NCBI GenBank assembly: GCA_913049535.1
Contig: CAJWYF010000011.1
Span: 1-41,736 of the forward strand
Length of the DNA: 41,736 bases
Origin: an uncultured Synechococcus sp.
GTDB lineage: Bacteria > Cyanobacteriota > Cyanobacteriia > PCC-6307 > Cyanobiaceae
Direction: 5' to 3'
The notes beneath the pieces were generated by a model. It saw nothing but the letters and a program-made list of their open reading frames with translations, ran no database searches and was not told where the DNA came from. Made by a program: the position numbers and the translations under genes. Shown piece after piece: positions 7,644 to 17,490 of the stretch (within the stretch, counting starts at the first letter, position 1; each line of letters starts with the position of its first letter).

Positions 7644-10289
7644 TCACGCCAGGGCCTGCTGCAAAGCAACCTTGGCCTGGGCGAGTGCCCCATCGAGGGC
7701 GCCGCCGTCGCGGCCTCCAGCCTGAGCCAGGTTGGGGCGGCCGCCGCCGCCGCCGCCACAGGCTTTCGCCACCGTGCCGATGAACTTGCCGGCCTGCTGA
7801 CCCCCGGCAATGACCGCCTTGCCAAACGCTGCCACCAGGATCACCTTGCCCAGATCCGCAGGATCGGGCAGACCGCCAAGCACAACCGCAGCACCATCAC
7901 CAAGCTGATCGGCCAGACCCTGCGCCGCGCTCTGCAGCCCAGCCCCATCCACGCCATCGAGGCGAGCGACCAGCAGCTGCTGATCCCCCACCACCTCAGC
8001 CTGTGCCGCCAGCGCTGCGGCCTTGGCCACCGCCAACTCCGAGCGAGCCGCCGCCAGCGCCTTCGTGGTGCCCTTGAGCTCGTCCTGCAGGGCTTGGACG
8101 CGCTCAACGATCTCGGCGGGCTGCACCTTGAAGCGCTCGCCCAGCTGCCTGACAACGGCATCACGCTCATTGAGGTAGGCCAGCACCGCCGGGCCAGCCA
8201 CCGCCTCGATGCGGCGAATGCCGGAGGCCACCCCGGCTTCGCTGACGATCTTGAACAGGCCGATCTCAGCGGTGTTGGCCACGTGGGTGCCGCCGCAGAG
8301 CTCCATCGACACACCCGGCACATCCACGACACGCACCACATCGGCGTACTTCTCGCCGAACATCGCCACCGCACCAGCGGCCTTGGCGGCATCAATGGCC
8401 ATCTCTTGCACCGCCAGGGTGTGGGCCTCAGCAATCCAGCCGTTGATCAGCCCATCGATCTGCTCCAGTTCATCAGCGCTGACCGCCCGCGGGCAGTGGA
8501 AGTCAAACCGCAGACGATCAAAGTCCACCAGTGAGCCCGCCTGGCTGATGCCCTCATCCACCACCTGTTTGAGCGCGGCCTGCAACAGATGCGTCGCCGT
8601 GTGGTGGGCTTGAGCGCGGCGCCGGCAGGTGCGATCCACCTGCGCTGTCACCACATCCCCAACCGCCAGGCGACCACGCTCGACCGTGCCGGCATGCACA
8701 AACACATCGCGTTGGCGATTCACCGCCTCAATCGCCACGATCAACCCATCACCGCAAAGGCTGCCGCGATCCCCCACCTGACCGCCCCCCTCGCCATAGA
8801 AGGGCGTGGCATCCAGGACCACCTGCACCGCATCACCAGCCGCGGCCTGCTGAGCCGGCTCACCGTTGACCACCAGGGCCACCACGCAGCTGGGCTGCTC
8901 GAGGGCCTCGTAGCCCTGGAACGCGGTGGCATCAAGCTGGGCGGCCATCTGCTCGATCGCACCCTGCAAGGTCAGATCGATGCTCACCGCTGCGGCCTTG
9001 GCCCGCTGACGCTGGGCCTCCATCGCCGCCTCAAAGCCAGCTAGATCAACGCTGAGACCCTGTTCTTCCGCGATTTCTTCGGTGAGCTCCAGCGGGAAGC
9101 CATAGGTGTCATACAGCTCGAAAGCCTGCTCACCACTGATCTGGCTGGGGCCAGCAGCCAGCACATCCGCCAGCAGCTTCTCGCCCCGCTCCAGCGTTTC
9201 GAGAAAGCGTGCCTCCTCCCGTTGCAGCTCAGCCAGGATCACGTCCCGTCGCGCCTGCAGCTGCGGATAAGCCCCCTGCATCAAGGCGATGGCCGCCTCA
9301 CCCATGCTCACCAGGAACGGCTTGCTGATCCCCAGCAAACGGCCATGGCGCACCACCCGCCGCAACAGCCGCCTGAGGATGTAACCGCGGCCAAGGTTCG
9401 AGGCGGTGACACCGTCACAGATGAGCTGGGTCACGGCCCGGCTGTGGTCGCCAATCACCTTGAGGGAGGTGCGTCCCTTCTCATCGAGCTGGCGGTAATC
9501 GACGCCGGCCAGGGCGGCCGCCTGCTCGATCAGCGGGTAGATCAGGTCGGTCTCGTAATTATTCGGCACCCCCTGCAGGATCTGGGCCATGCGCTCCAGG
9601 CCCAGACCGGTGTCGATGTTCTGGTTGGCCAGAGGCGTGAGGGTGCCCTCAGCGTCTCGGCTGTACTGCATGAACACCAAGTTGTAGAACTCGATGAAGC
9701 GGCTGTCATCCTCCAGATCGATGGCCGCATCACCCCGTTCGGGCTTGAAGTCGTAATAGATCTCGGAGCAGGGCCCGCAGGGCCCCGTCGGACCCGATGC
9801 CCAGAAGTTATCGGCTTCATCCATGCGGATGATGCGCTCAGGTTTCACCCCGACAACATCACGCCAGATCTGCTCGGCCTCATCGTCCTCACGGAAGACA
9901 CTCACCACGAGGTGCTTGGGGTCGATGCCAAAGACCACCGTGCTGAGCTCCCAGGCCCACTCGATCGCCTGCTGCTTGAAGTAGTCCCCAAAAGAAAAGT
10001 TGCCGAGCATCTCAAAGAACGTGTGATGCCGCGCCGTGCGACCCACGTTTTCGATGTCATTGGTGCGGATGCACTTCTGACTGCTAGTAGCCCGTGGTGA
10101 CGGCCGTTCCACCTGCCCCAGGAAGACCGGCTTGAACGGCAGCATCCCGGCGATGGTGAGCAGCACCGTCGGATCCTCAGGAATCAACGACGCACTGGGG
10201 ATGGGTTGGTGGCCGCGGGCTTCATAGAACCCGAGAAAAGCCGCGCGGATGTCATCGCCGCTGCGGGGTCGGGCAGGTGCGGGGGCCAT
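7644..10289 (-). CDS. alaS: Alanyl-tRNA synthetase
   Basis: AlaS charges tRNA(Ala) and hydrolyses mischarged Ser/Gly-tRNA(Ala) in its editing domain. The 881-residue product shows the class II core ([54 protein letters not shown]) in the first 450 residues. The editing site follows with [12 protein letters not shown] and [16 protein letters not shown], which hold the zinc-binding His/Cys residues. A coiled-coil and DHHA1-type C-terminal domain ends in the glycine-rich [19 protein letters not shown] chose the ATG at 10289 ([15 protein letters not shown]); the ATG at 10316 would add nine residues and has GGAGG about 17 bases upstream. The gene is divergent from the SNF2 ATPase gene. Confidence 0.97.
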   Translation of the reverse strand: MAPAPARPRSGDDIRAAFLGFYEARGHQPIPSASLIPEDPTVLLTIAGMLPFKPVFLGQVERPSPRATSSQKCIRTNDIENVGRTARHHTFFEMLGNFSFGDYFKQQAIEWAWELSTVVFGIDPKHLVVSVFREDDEAEQIWRDVVGVKPERIIRMDEADNFWASGPTGPCGPCSEIYYDFKPERGDAAIDLEDDSRFIEFYNLVFMQYSRDAEGTLTPLANQNIDTGLGLERMAQILQGVPNNYETDLIYPLIEQAAALAGVDYRQLDEKGRTSLKVIGDHSRAVTQLICDGVTASNLGRGYILRRLLRRVVRHGRLLGISKPFLVSMGEAAIALMQGAYPQLQARRDVILAELQREEARFLETLERGEKLLADVLAAGPSQISGEQAFELYDTYGFPLELTEEIAEEQGLSVDLAGFEAAMEAQRQRAKAAAVSIDLTLQGAIEQMAAQLDATAFQGYEALEQPSCVVALVVNGEPAQQAAAGDAVQVVLDATPFYGEGGGQVGDRGSLCGDGLIVAIEAVNRQRDVFVHAGTVERGRLAVGDVVTAQVDRTCRRRAQAHHTATHLLQAALKQVVDEGISQAGSLVDFDRLRFDFHCPRAVSADELEQIDGLINGWIAEAHTLAVQEMAIDAAKAAGAVAMFGEKYADVVRVVDVPGVSMELCGGTHVANTAEIGLFKIVSEAGVASGIRRIEAVAGPAVLAYLNERDAVVRQLGERFKVQPAEIVERVQALQDELKGTTKALAAARSELAVAKAAALAAQAEVVGDQQLLVARLDGVDGAGLQSAAQGLADQLGDGAAVVLGGLPDPADLGKVILVAAFGKAVIAGGQQAGKFIGTVAKACGGGGGGRPNLAQAGGRDGGALDGALAQAKVALQQALA

Positions 10290-10334
10290 GGCGGGAGCAG
10301 GGAAGCCAGCGGCCATGATCCCGCAGCACCTGCA

Positions 10335-10349
10335 CCTCCATAGTGGAGG
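10335..10349. promoter_or_regulatory. Inverted repeat between alaS and the SNF2 gene
   Basis: CCTCCA-TAG-TGGAGG is a perfect 6-bp dyad with a 3-base spacer in the 96-base gap between two divergent genes. It could be a shared operator or a small hairpin. On the minus strand, its GGAGG could also serve as a distant ribosome site for the longer alaS start at 10316. Confidence 0.3.
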
Positions 10350-10385
10350 GATGGGATCTGCGCCCTCGCCCCAGCCGCCGCAGCC

Positions 10386-13300
10386 ATGAGCCTGCTGCAT
10401 GCCGTCTGGCTACCCAATGAGCCACAGCCCTGCCTGGGCCTGTGGGCGGACACCTGGCGCGTGGCCAAGCCCCGCAAGAGCGAAGGACTTGAGGCGCCGC
10501 AGATCCATCCCCTGGCCCTCAACGCAGGTGATCTGAGCGCCTGGCTGCAGGAGCAGGAGCGCGAACCCCCATCGAGCAGCAGCATTGAACTACAGCTGAC
10601 CCTGCCGAGCCGCAGCAATGGCCTGCCGCTGATGGCGGGTGAGGCCCTGCCCAAAACCGTCGAGTGGTGGCCATGGAGAGTCCCTGCTCTGGCACTGCAA
10701 CCATCGGAAGCATCCCGTTGGCTGGCGGCCCTCCCCCTGGCCAGCGCACCGGCAGAGCTGGGGGATGACCTGCGCTGGTGGGCCCATGTGCAGCGCTGGG
10801 TGCTGAGCCTGGTGGCACGCGGCCGCTGGCTGCCCGTGGCCGAGCGGCTCGAACCAGGCCACGTGCGCGCCAGCTGGCAGCCACTGCTGAACCATGAGGA
10901 CGACCGCCGTCGCCTGGAGGATCTCGCCGGCCGCATGCCGGCGGTGGTCTGCGCCGCTGACACCCCGGGTTCCCTGGGCTGCCGCCGGCCAGGGGCCAAG
11001 CGGCTGCAGGTGGCCGCCATTGCCGCTGCACTGCTGGACGGGCAGCTACGCCAGGGCTTCAGCGCGGATGGGGAGGGGCTCGATCCCCTGCTACAGGGCT
11101 GGCAGCAGGCCCTCGGACCCGGCGATGGGGTGCTGGCCCTCAACGATGAGGACAGCCAGCGGCTGATCAGCGCCACATCCCACTGGCGTGAGACCGTCGC
11201 CGGTCAAGTGGCTCCGGCTCGGGCGGTGCTGGAGCTGGAGGTGCCCCCCAAGGGCAGCGAGCTCTGGCAGCTGCACTTTGGGCTGCAAGCCGAGGCTGAT
11301 CCCAGCCTGCGTCAGGGAGCTGCAGCGGTCTGGAGTGCCGGCGATGGCAGCTTGCAACTCGGGGAGATCAGCGTGCCCCAACCCAGTGAACTGCTGCTCG
11401 AGGGGCTGGGGCGCGCCCTGGTGGCCTTTGAGCCCCTGGCCCGTGGTTTGGATTCCGCTGCTCCCACCAGCATGGAACTGGCGGCGGCAGAAGCCTTTGT
11501 GCTGGTGCGCACCGCCTCAGCCAAGCTCCGCGATGTGGGCGTGGGTGTGGTGCTGCCCGCCAGCCTCAGCGGCGGGTTAGCCAGCCGGCTTGGCCTTTCG
11601 ATCCAGGCAGAACTGCCGGCGCAGGGACGTGGCTTCAGCCTGGGCGAAGACCTCGACTGGTCCTGGGAGCTGATGATCGGCGGGGTCACCTTGACCTTGA
11701 AGGACCTGGAGCGCCTGGCGGGCAAGCGCAGCCCATTGGTGCAGCACAAGGGAGCCTGGATCGAATTGCGGCCGGGCGATCTCAAAAACGCCGAGAAATT
11801 CTGCGCAGCCAACCCGCCGCTCAGCCTGGATGATGCCCTGAGGCTGACCGCCACCGAAGGCGACACGCTGATGCGGCTGCCAGTGCACCGCTTTGAAGCA
11901 GGCCCCAGGCTGCAGGCGGTGCTGGAGCAATACCACCAGCAAAAAGCACCGGATCCGTTGCCGGCGCCAGAGGGATTCGAAGGACAGCTACGCCCTTACC
12001 AGGAGCGCGGCCTGGGTTGGCTGGCGTTCCTGCACCGCTTTGACCAGGGGGCGTGCCTGGCCGATGACATGGGCCTGGGCAAGACGATCCAGCTGCTGGC
12101 CTTCCTGCAACACCTCAAAGCGGAGCAGGAGCTCAAGCGTCCGGTGCTGCTGGTGGCCCCCACATCAGTGCTCACCAACTGGGCCCGCGAGGCCAGCCAG
12201 TTCACCCCCGAATTGAGCGTGATGGAGCACTACGGCCCCAAACGCTCAGCCACAGCTGCTGCCCTCAAAAAAGCTCTCAAAGGGGTCGATCTTGTCCTCA
12301 CCAGCTACGGCCTGCTCCAACGGGACAGCGAGTTGCTGGGTGGCTTTGATTGGCAAGGCTTGGTGATCGATGAAGCCCAGGCGATCAAAAACGCAAGCTC
12401 CAAGCAGAGCCAGGCGGCGCGGACCCTGGCCAGACCCTTACGGCAGAGCCGATTTCGCATCGCCCTGACCGGCACCCCTGTCGAGAACCGGGTCAGTGAG
12501 CTGTGGGCCTTGATGGATTTCCTCAACCCGCGCGTGCTGGGGGAGGAAGACTTCTTCCGCCAGCGCTATCGCCTGCCGATTGAGCGCTATGGCGACACGG
12601 CCTCTCTCAAGGACCTCAAGGCCCGCGTCGGTCCCTTCATCCTGCGCCGGCTCAAAAGCGACAAAAGCATCATCAGCGACCTGCCCGACAAGCTGGAGCT
12701 GCCTGAGTGGGTAGGGCTCAGCAGCGAACAGGCCAAGCTTTACCGCAAGACCGTCGACGCCACCCTGGAGGCGATCCAACGGGCCCCTCTTGGCCAGCGT
12801 CACGGCCAGGTGCTGGGGCTGCTCACCAAACTCAAGCAGATCTGCAACCACCCGGCTTTGCTGCTGAAAGAGGAGGAGGTGGGCAGCGACTTCGCCAGCC
12901 GCTCGGCCAAGTTGATGCGGCTCGATGAAATCCTCGAAGAGGTGGTGGAGGCAGGAGACCGGGCGCTGCTGTTCACCCAGTTCGCAGGTTGGGGGCATCT
13001 ACTGCAGAGCTTTCTGCAGCAGCGCTGGCACCAGGAGGTGCCCTTTCTCCATGGCGGCACCAGCAAAGGGGAGAGGCAGGCGATGGTGGATCGCTTCCAG
13101 CAGGATCCCCGCGGCCCCCAGCTGTTTCTGCTCTCGCTCAAAGCCGGCGGGGTCGGCCTCAATCTCACCCGCGCCAGCCATGTGTTCCACATCGATCGCT
13201 GGTGGAATCCAGCGGTCGAGAACCAAGCCACAGACCGGGCTTACCGCATCGGCCAGACCCAGCGGGTGCTGGTGCACAAGTTCATCACCACCGGCTCCCT

Positions 13301-13436
13301 GGAAGAGAAGATTGACCGGATGATTCGCGAGAAGGCCTCACTGGCCGCGGACATCATCGGCAGCGGCGAAGAATGGCTGGGAAGCCTGGAGCTGACCCAG
13401 CTGCGCAGCCTGGTCGCCCTGGAGGACACACCATGA
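10386..13436 (+). CDS. SNF2-family DNA-dependent ATPase (HepA/RapA-like)
   Basis: This 1016-residue protein is a SNF2 superfamily 2 ATPase, expected to translocate on duplex DNA and remodel protein-DNA complexes. The C-terminal half holds the two RecA-like lobes. Motif I is DDMGLGKT at 560-567, motif II is DEAQ at 662-665, LTGTPVENR is motif [13 protein letters not shown] starts lobe 2, and [11 protein letters not shown] at 947-957 is motif VI. The N-terminal half (about 1-500) resembles the SNF2-associated region seen in bacterial members, with [12 protein letters not shown] and the segment before it. The start ATG is at 10386. The stop TGA overlaps the next gene's ATG (ATGA), so a SWIM zinc-finger partner is translationally coupled. 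SNF2-SWIM pairs are known in other bacteria; the cellular role here is not established. Confidence 0.93.
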   Translation: MSLLHAVWLPNEPQPCLGLWADTWRVAKPRKSEGLEAPQIHPLALNAGDLSAWLQEQEREPPSSSSIELQLTLPSRSNGLPLMAGEALPKTVEWWPWRVPALALQPSEASRWLAALPLASAPAELGDDLRWWAHVQRWVLSLVARGRWLPVAERLEPGHVRASWQPLLNHEDDRRRLEDLAGRMPAVVCAADTPGSLGCRRPGAKRLQVAAIAAALLDGQLRQGFSADGEGLDPLLQGWQQALGPGDGVLALNDEDSQRLISATSHWRETVAGQVAPARAVLELEVPPKGSELWQLHFGLQAEADPSLRQGAAAVWSAGDGSLQLGEISVPQPSELLLEGLGRALVAFEPLARGLDSAAPTSMELAAAEAFVLVRTASAKLRDVGVGVVLPASLSGGLASRLGLSIQAELPAQGRGFSLGEDLDWSWELMIGGVTLTLKDLERLAGKRSPLVQHKGAWIELRPGDLKNAEKFCAANPPLSLDDALRLTATEGDTLMRLPVHRFEAGPRLQAVLEQYHQQKAPDPLPAPEGFEGQLRPYQERGLGWLAFLHRFDQGACLADDMGLGKTIQLLAFLQHLKAEQELKRPVLLVAPTSVLTNWAREASQFTPELSVMEHYGPKRSATAAALKKALKGVDLVLTSYGLLQRDSELLGGFDWQGLVIDEAQAIKNASSKQSQAARTLARPLRQSRFRIALTGTPVENRVSELWALMDFLNPRVLGEEDFFRQRYRLPIERYGDTASLKDLKARVGPFILRRLKSDKSIISDLPDKLELPEWVGLSSEQAKLYRKTVDATLEAIQRAPLGQRHGQVLGLLTKLKQICNHPALLLKEEEVGSDFASRSAKLMRLDEILEEVVEAGDRALLFTQFAGWGHLLQSFLQQRWHQEVPFLHGGTSKGERQAMVDRFQQDPRGPQLFLLSLKAGGVGLNLTRASHVFHIDRWWNPAVENQATDRAYRIGQTQRVLVHKFITTGSLEEKIDRMIREKASLAADIIGSGEEWLGSLELTQLRSLVALEDTP

Positions 13437-14272
13437 CAAGCATCCCCAACGCCAGCACCACCCTCAGCAAGGAGGGCCTGGGTCAACAGCCCTGGTGGGT
13501 GGCCGAATGGATGGAGCTGATCAACTCCTACCGCTACAAAAAGCGCCTGGAACGGGCCTGGATCTATGCCCGTGAGGGCAATGTGCTCTCGATCCGCTTT
13601 GAGGGCAGGCGTGTGCAGGCCCGGGTGCAGGGCACCGAGCCGGACCCCTACAAACTCAAGCTCTGGCTTGATGTGCTCAATGACGAGGACTGGGATTTTG
13701 TGCTTGACGCCCTCAGCCAAAAGGCCCGTTGGACCTGCCAGCTGCTGGCCGGAGTCATGCCCGATGACATCGAGCGCGCCTTTGCGGCCAGTGGCAAGCG
13801 CCTGTTTCCTTTCAAGTTGCAGGAAGTGCGCAGCGAATGCAGCTGTCCGGACAAGGCGAACCCCTGCAAACACATCAGCGCCGTTTATTACCTGATGGGA
13901 GATCGCTTCAGTGAAGATCCCTTCGTGCTGTTCCAGCTGCGTGGACGCAGCCGCGCCCAGCTGCTCAAGGATCTGGCTGAGCGACGCCGGCAGCAGAACC
14001 AATCGGCGCCGGCACCAGCAGGCCTGGGCGCTGCAGCACCCGATGCCGCAGCCTGGTGGAGGTACGACGCCGCCCTCGATCCCAACCTGGTGGTGATCAC
14101 CCCGGCGATGGAGGGGAGCACGGGACTCGATGAAGCCGGTGACCTGCCTTTGGCGGCCGAACCTCGCTTCCCCGAAGCCAATCAACGCTTTCTCGATCGC
14201 CTGCGCCAGCACGGCACGCAGGTGGGACAGATGGCCATGATGCAAGCCATGGCTGCCGGCAGCGACCCATGA
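13433..14272 (+). CDS. SWIM zinc-finger protein, partner of the SNF2 ATPase
   Basis: The 279-residue product carries a SWIM zinc finger, C136-x-C138-x6-C145-x-H147 (CSCPDKANPCKH), followed by the usual hydrophobic stretch ISAVYYLMGD. SWIM domains bind nucleic acid or protein, and bacterial ones often accompany SNF2 ATPases. Residues 16-130 are an upstream helical region with WWVAEWMELINSYRYKKRLERA. The part after about 180 is low-complexity and probably flexible. The ATG at 13433 lies inside the SNF2 stop region (ATGA), and its own stop overlaps the next start in the same way. This suggests fixed-ratio synthesis of the proteins. The function is inferred from domain and context only. Confidence 0.88.
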   Translation: MTSIPNASTTLSKEGLGQQPWWVAEWMELINSYRYKKRLERAWIYAREGNVLSIRFEGRRVQARVQGTEPDPYKLKLWLDVLNDEDWDFVLDALSQKARWTCQLLAGVMPDDIERAFAASGKRLFPFKLQEVRSECSCPDKANPCKHISAVYYLMGDRFSEDPFVLFQLRGRSRAQLLKDLAERRRQQNQSAPAPAGLGAAAPDAAAWWRYDAALDPNLVVITPAMEGSTGLDEAGDLPLAAEPRFPEANQRFLDRLRQHGTQVGQMAMMQAMAAGSDP

Positions 14273-14745
14273 GCAGCGATGCCGAGGCGGCCTGGCTGAG
14301 TCCCCAGGTGCTGGGGCTGACGGCCCTGCTGCTGGATTCCCACCGGCGTCTGTTCAATCGGCCGTTACTGCGCAGCAAAGGCATCCGCCTGGCAGCCCAG
14401 GAGCTGTTCGTGCTCGACCAGGTGGTGCTCTGCCATGACGGCAGCGACGACCCTCGCTTTCTTTATGCCAATCGCGCCGCACTGCTGCTGTTCGGACGCA
14501 GCTGGGACGAGATGGTGGGGCTGCCATCGAGGCTCAGCGCTGCCGCCTCCCAACGGCTCAGCCGCCGCCAGCTGCTGGAGCGCGTCCGCCGCAACCAGAC
14601 CCTGCAGAACTACTGCGGTGAGCGGGTGGACAGCGGCGGGCGCCGCTTTCGATTCCGCGGTGCCAGGCTCTGGAACCTGGTGGATGCCGAGCGTCACTAC
14701 CGCGGTCAGGCCGCCTGTTTCAGCGACTGGTGGTGGGAACCGTAA
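14269..14745 (+). CDS. MEKHLA-domain protein
   Basis: This 158-residue single-domain protein matches the PAS-like MEKHLA fold found in cyanobacteria and at the C-terminus of plant HD-ZIP III factors. Diagnostic stretches are FVLDQVVLCHDGSDDPRFLY, YANRAALLLFGRSWDEMVGLPS, and the C-terminal YRGQAACFSDWWW. PAS-like domains often sense small ligands or mediate contacts; no ligand can be named here. Its ATG overlaps the stop of the SWIM gene (ATGA), making it the third member of a coupled SNF2-SWIM-MEKHLA set. There is no membrane segment or output domain, so if it signals it must act through a partner. Confidence 0.85.
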   Translation: MSSDAEAAWLSPQVLGLTALLLDSHRRLFNRPLLRSKGIRLAAQELFVLDQVVLCHDGSDDPRFLYANRAALLLFGRSWDEMVGLPSRLSAAASQRLSRRQLLERVRRNQTLQNYCGERVDSGGRRFRFRGARLWNLVDAERHYRGQAACFSDWWWEP

Positions 14746-14762
14746 CGGGTGAGGAGGGCCGC

Positions 14763-14796
14763 ACCGATCGGATCGGTTGCCCGCCTGTGCGCAGGC
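14763..14796. terminator. Two small hairpins between the MEKHLA and Hsp20 genes
   Basis: ACCGAT-CGG-ATCGGT (14763-14777) and GCCTG-TGCG-CAGGC (14783-14796) lie 18 and 38 bases after the MEKHLA stop. Neither has a T-run, so termination is possible but not shown. They could equally be part of the heat-shock gene's leader. No CIRCE element (TTAGCACTC-N9-GAGTGCTAA) is present. Confidence 0.3.
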
Positions 14797-14867
14797 CTGG
14801 GTCCGCAGAACAGTGAGTTCACAGGGGATGCCCCGGCAGCCCCAACCCATCACTTGTGAGGACCACC

Positions 14868-15263
14868 ATGCTTTCCCGTCACACCACCCCATTTGATCTG
14901 TTCGATCGCCTCGAGCAGCAGCTCTCTCAAGCTGAGCGCGTTCCCGCCGCTGAGGTGCTGGAGACCGATGCAGGGTTCAGCATCAGCATCGAAATGCCCG
15001 GCATCGATCGCCAATCGATTGATGTCAAGGCCACCGATCGCAGCTTGAGCGTCAATGCCGAACGACCTCGCCCCCAGGGCAATGAATCGGATGTTCAGCC
15101 CCAGCTGAGCGAGTTCCGCTATGGCACCTGGAGCCGCAGCTTCCGCTTCCCCCGCGGCATCCAGCGCGATGGCCTCAAGGCCCAGTACCGCGATGGCATG
15201 CTGCTGATCACGGCCCCCAAAGCCGAGAGCAACGCCGCCGTCTCCGTGGCGGTGGAGGGCTGA
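14868..15263 (+). CDS. Small heat-shock protein, Hsp20/alpha-crystallin family
   Basis: The 131-residue product is an ATP-independent holdase chaperone expected to form oligomers that bind unfolding proteins. The alpha-crystallin domain runs from about residue 30 to 125: AEVLETDAGFSISIEMPGI, the beta-strand YGTWSRSFRFPRGI, and the C-terminal GLKAQYRDGMLLITAPK, which is the family signature (A-x-x-x-D-G-M-L). The usual C-terminal I-x-I motif is weak here (VSVAV). The ATG at 14868 is preferred over the GTG at 14856 because GAGGA sits 5 bases upstream of the ATG and starts inside that GTG extension. It stands alone between intergenic gaps. Confidence 0.93.
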   Translation: MLSRHTTPFDLFDRLEQQLSQAERVPAAEVLETDAGFSISIEMPGIDRQSIDVKATDRSLSVNAERPRPQGNESDVQPQLSEFRYGTWSRSFRFPRGIQRDGLKAQYRDGMLLITAPKAESNAAVSVAVEG

Positions 15264-15299
15264 AGTCGCCTAGCGCACAGACAGGGGAGGCTGCGACGA

Positions 15300-15692
15300 A
15301 TGAGGCTCAAGGTGACACCTGCAGCCTTCCCGATGGAACTGGTCCGCGTCCGCACTGCCACAGCCCCTGGGCTGGGTGTCTGGCTCAACGCCCTGCGTAA
15401 GGGTCTGGGGAGCCAGGGCCATCGCGTTGAGATCATCGACAACGGTCCTGTGCATGTGGCGTTGCGGGCCACCCATCCCGACATTGATGGGGTGCTCTGC
15501 GTTGATGCCACGCTCCAACCCGACCGCGAGCATGGCGGCCTGGAATTGCTGACCCGCCTGCACTGGCGCGGCGAACCCGGCACAGACGAGACCCTGCAGC
15601 AGATGCGCGACACCGTGGCTGCCCTTGTGCCTGAAAGCGGTGGACTGAGCCTGCGCAGCAGCAGCCCCGAACCGGAACTGGTGGCCGCCTGA
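15300..15692 (+). CDS. Conserved-looking protein of unknown function (130 residues)
   Basis: I do not recognise this family. The product is soluble, with no membrane segment or signal. It has a compact alternating pattern (ELVRVRTATAPGLGVWLNAL, HRVEIIDNGPVHVALRA, DGVLCVDATLQPD, LLTRLHWRG) suggesting a small alpha/beta domain, and a short polar tail. GGGAGG lies about 8 bases before the ATG at 15300, a good ribosome site; an internal ATG at 15333 is less likely. It follows the Hsp20 gene by 36 bases and precedes flv3 by 64, in the same direction, but a hairpin separates it from flv3. Confidence 0.65.
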   Translation: MRLKVTPAAFPMELVRVRTATAPGLGVWLNALRKGLGSQGHRVEIIDNGPVHVALRATHPDIDGVLCVDATLQPDREHGGLELLTRLHWRGEPGTDETLQQMRDTVAALVPESGGLSLRSSSPEPELVAA

Positions 15693-15695
15693 ACC

Positions 15696-15716
15696 ACCGC
15701 CCCACTGGTTGGCGGT
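15696..15716 (+). terminator. Hairpin between the 130-residue gene and flv3
   Basis: ACCGCC (15696-15701) and GGCGGT (15711-15716) pair around a 9-base loop, starting three bases after the stop codon of the preceding gene. There is no strong T-run. TTGACA follows at 15725-15730, a possible -35 for flv3, although no good -10 is seen 17 bases on. Confidence 0.3.
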
Positions 15717-15756
15717 CCTAGGTTTGACACCGGGCCTTTTGACCAGCGAGGTGGCA

Positions 15757-17490
15757 ATGCAACCCCGGCTCACCCTTCAACAGTCAGCGATTGCCGCCGA
15801 CACCACGACACTGCGGTCCCTGGACTGGGACCGCAGTCGGTTTGACATTGAATTTGGGCTGCGCAACGGCACCACCTACAACGCCTTTGTGGTGCGAGGT
15901 GAGCGCACGGCACTGATCGACTCGAGCCACGCCAAATTCCGCAGCAGCTGGATCCCCGAGTTGCAGCAGCTGGTGGATCCAAGCGAGATCGATTATTTGA
16001 TCGTTTCCCACACCGAACCCGATCACTCCGGCCTGATCGGCGATCTGCTCGATCTCAACCCCGACATCGAGGTCATCGGTTCCAAAGTGGCGCTCAATTA
16101 CCTGCAAAGCCAGGTGCATCGGCCCTTCAACAGCCGGCCTGTCAAAAGCGGGGAGCATCTTGATCTGGGCGTCAATCCCGACAGTGGCATTGAGCACCGC
16201 TTTGAGTTCCTTAGTGCCCCAAACCTGCACTGGCCTGACACCATTTTCAGTTTCGACCACGGCACGGGTGTGCTCTACACCTGCGATGCCTTTGGACTGC
16301 ACTACTGCAGTGAGGATGTCTTCGATGTCGATCCAGGCGCCATCGCACCGGACTTCCGGTATTACTACGACTGCCTGATGGGGCCCAATGCCCGCAGCGT
16401 GCTGCAGGCGCTCAAGCGCATGGAGGCCTTGCCCGAGTTGCAGATCATCGCCACAGGCCATGGCCCCCTGCTGCGGGATCACCTCAAACTCTGGGTGAGC
16501 GACTACGGCGATTGGAGCCGCGAGCGCAGCAAAGGTGATCGCTACGCCGCGGTGGTCTACGTCAGCCAGTACGGCTTCTGCGATCGGCTCAGCCAGGCCA
16601 TCGCCCGAGGCATCAGCAAAACCGAATTGCCCGTGCAGCTGGTGGACCTCAGGGGCACCGACCCCCAGGAGCTCACCGCGCTGGTGAGTGAGGCCACCGC
16701 CGTGGTGCTGCCGACCCCACCGGCCACGCGCGACAACGACATGCAGGCCAATTGGGGCACGCTCCTAGCGGCCCTCAAAGCCAAGCAACCGGTAGGCCTC
16801 TACGACGCCTATGGCGGCGACGATGAGCCGATTGATGCTGTTGCCGCCCAGTTGCGAGAGCTGGGCCATCGCAGCGGATTCCAACCCCTGCGCATCCGCT
16901 CTGTGCCTGATGCCGCGGCTTATCAGCTCTGCGAAGAGGCCGGCACCGACCTGGGTCAACTCGTGCAGCGCGACAAGGCGATCAAGGCCATGAAGTCTCT
17001 CGATGGCGATCTGGACAAGGCCCTGGGCCGGCTCAGCGGCGGTCTCTACGTGGTGACCGCCCAGCAGGGCGAGGGCATTGAACAACGACGCGGCGCCATG
17101 GTGGCCAGCTGGGTGAGTCAGGCCAGCTTTGAACCGCCAGGCCTGACCATCGCGGTGGCTAAGGATCGCGCCATTGAAGCCTTGATGCAGGTGGGCGATC
17201 GCTTTGTGCTCAATGTTCTCGCTGAAGACAACCACCAGAACCTCTTGCGTCATTTCCTCAAACGCTTCCCCCCTGGTGCCGACCGCTTTGCTGGTGTGGG
17301 CATCCTCGAGGGCGCAGCCCTGGGTGGACCCGTGCTGAGCGATGCCCTCGCCTACCTGGACTGTCAGGTTCAACAGCGGATGGAATGTGCCGACCACTGG
17401 TTGATCTACGCCGTTGTACGCAACGGAAACGTGGCTGACCAGCAAGCCCTCACAGCAGTCCATCACCGCAAGGTGGGGAACCACTACTGA
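15757..17490 (+). CDS. flv3: Flavodiiron protein Flv3 (diiron-ligating partner)
   Basis: Flv3 and Flv1 reduce O2 to water with electrons from the photosystem I acceptor side, protecting cyanobacteria in fluctuating light. The 577-residue product has the three-domain cyanobacterial layout: metallo-beta-lactamase-like core (1-250), flavodoxin (about 262-405) and NAD(P)H:flavin reductase-like domain (about 420-577). All diiron ligands are present: H85, E87, D89 and H90 in SHTEPDHSGL, H158, D177 (TCDAFG) and H235 (ATGHGP). That pattern identifies the Flv3-type member of the pair; Flv4 is the alternative, but a lone pair in picocyanobacteria is normally Flv1/Flv3. The ATG at 15757 follows GAGGTGG. 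The stop overlaps the next start (TGATG). A perfect 11-bp stem lies in codons 18-27. Confidence 0.92.
   Translation: MQPRLTLQQSAIAADTTTLRSLDWDRSRFDIEFGLRNGTTYNAFVVRGERTALIDSSHAKFRSSWIPELQQLVDPSEIDYLIVSHTEPDHSGLIGDLLDLNPDIEVIGSKVALNYLQSQVHRPFNSRPVKSGEHLDLGVNPDSGIEHRFEFLSAPNLHWPDTIFSFDHGTGVLYTCDAFGLHYCSEDVFDVDPGAIAPDFRYYYDCLMGPNARSVLQALKRMEALPELQIIATGHGPLLRDHLKLWVSDYGDWSRERSKGDRYAAVVYVSQYGFCDRLSQAIARGISKTELPVQLVDLRGTDPQELTALVSEATAVVLPTPPATRDNDMQANWGTLLAALKAKQPVGLYDAYGGDDEPIDAVAAQLRELGHRSGFQPLRIRSVPDAAAYQLCEEAGTDLGQLVQRDKAIKAMKSLDGDLDKALGRLSGGLYVVTAQQGEGIEQRRGAMVASWVSQASFEPPGLTIAVAKDRAIEALMQVGDRFVLNVLAEDNHQNLLRHFLKRFPPGADRFAGVGILEGAALGGPVLSDALAYLDCQVQQRMECADHWLIYAVVRNGNVADQQALTAVHHRKVGNHY
15810..15837 (+). 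promoter_or_regulatory. Perfect 11-bp stem-loop inside the beginning of flv3
   Basis: ACTGCGGTCCC (15810-15820) is the exact reverse complement of GGGACCGCAGT (15827-15837), with a 6-base loop (TGGACT). It lies 53 bases into the coding sequence of flv3 and should fold stably in the mRNA. Within coding DNA such a stem may be chance in a GC-rich genome, or may modulate early elongation, mRNA stability or attenuation. Confidence 0.45.

Noticed and set aside
9222-10100. A 292-codon plus-strand frame opposite alaS
   Set aside because: It is a shadow of the AlaS catalytic core.
10290-10400. N-terminal extension of AlaS to 10400
   Set aside because: The extra residues are Cys/Gly/Trp-rich and unlike any AlaS, and they run into the start of the divergent SNF2 gene.
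14746-14867. CIRCE/HrcA operator before the small heat-shock gene
   Set aside because: No TTAGCACTC-N9-GAGTGCTAA or near match is present; only short GC-rich hairpins.
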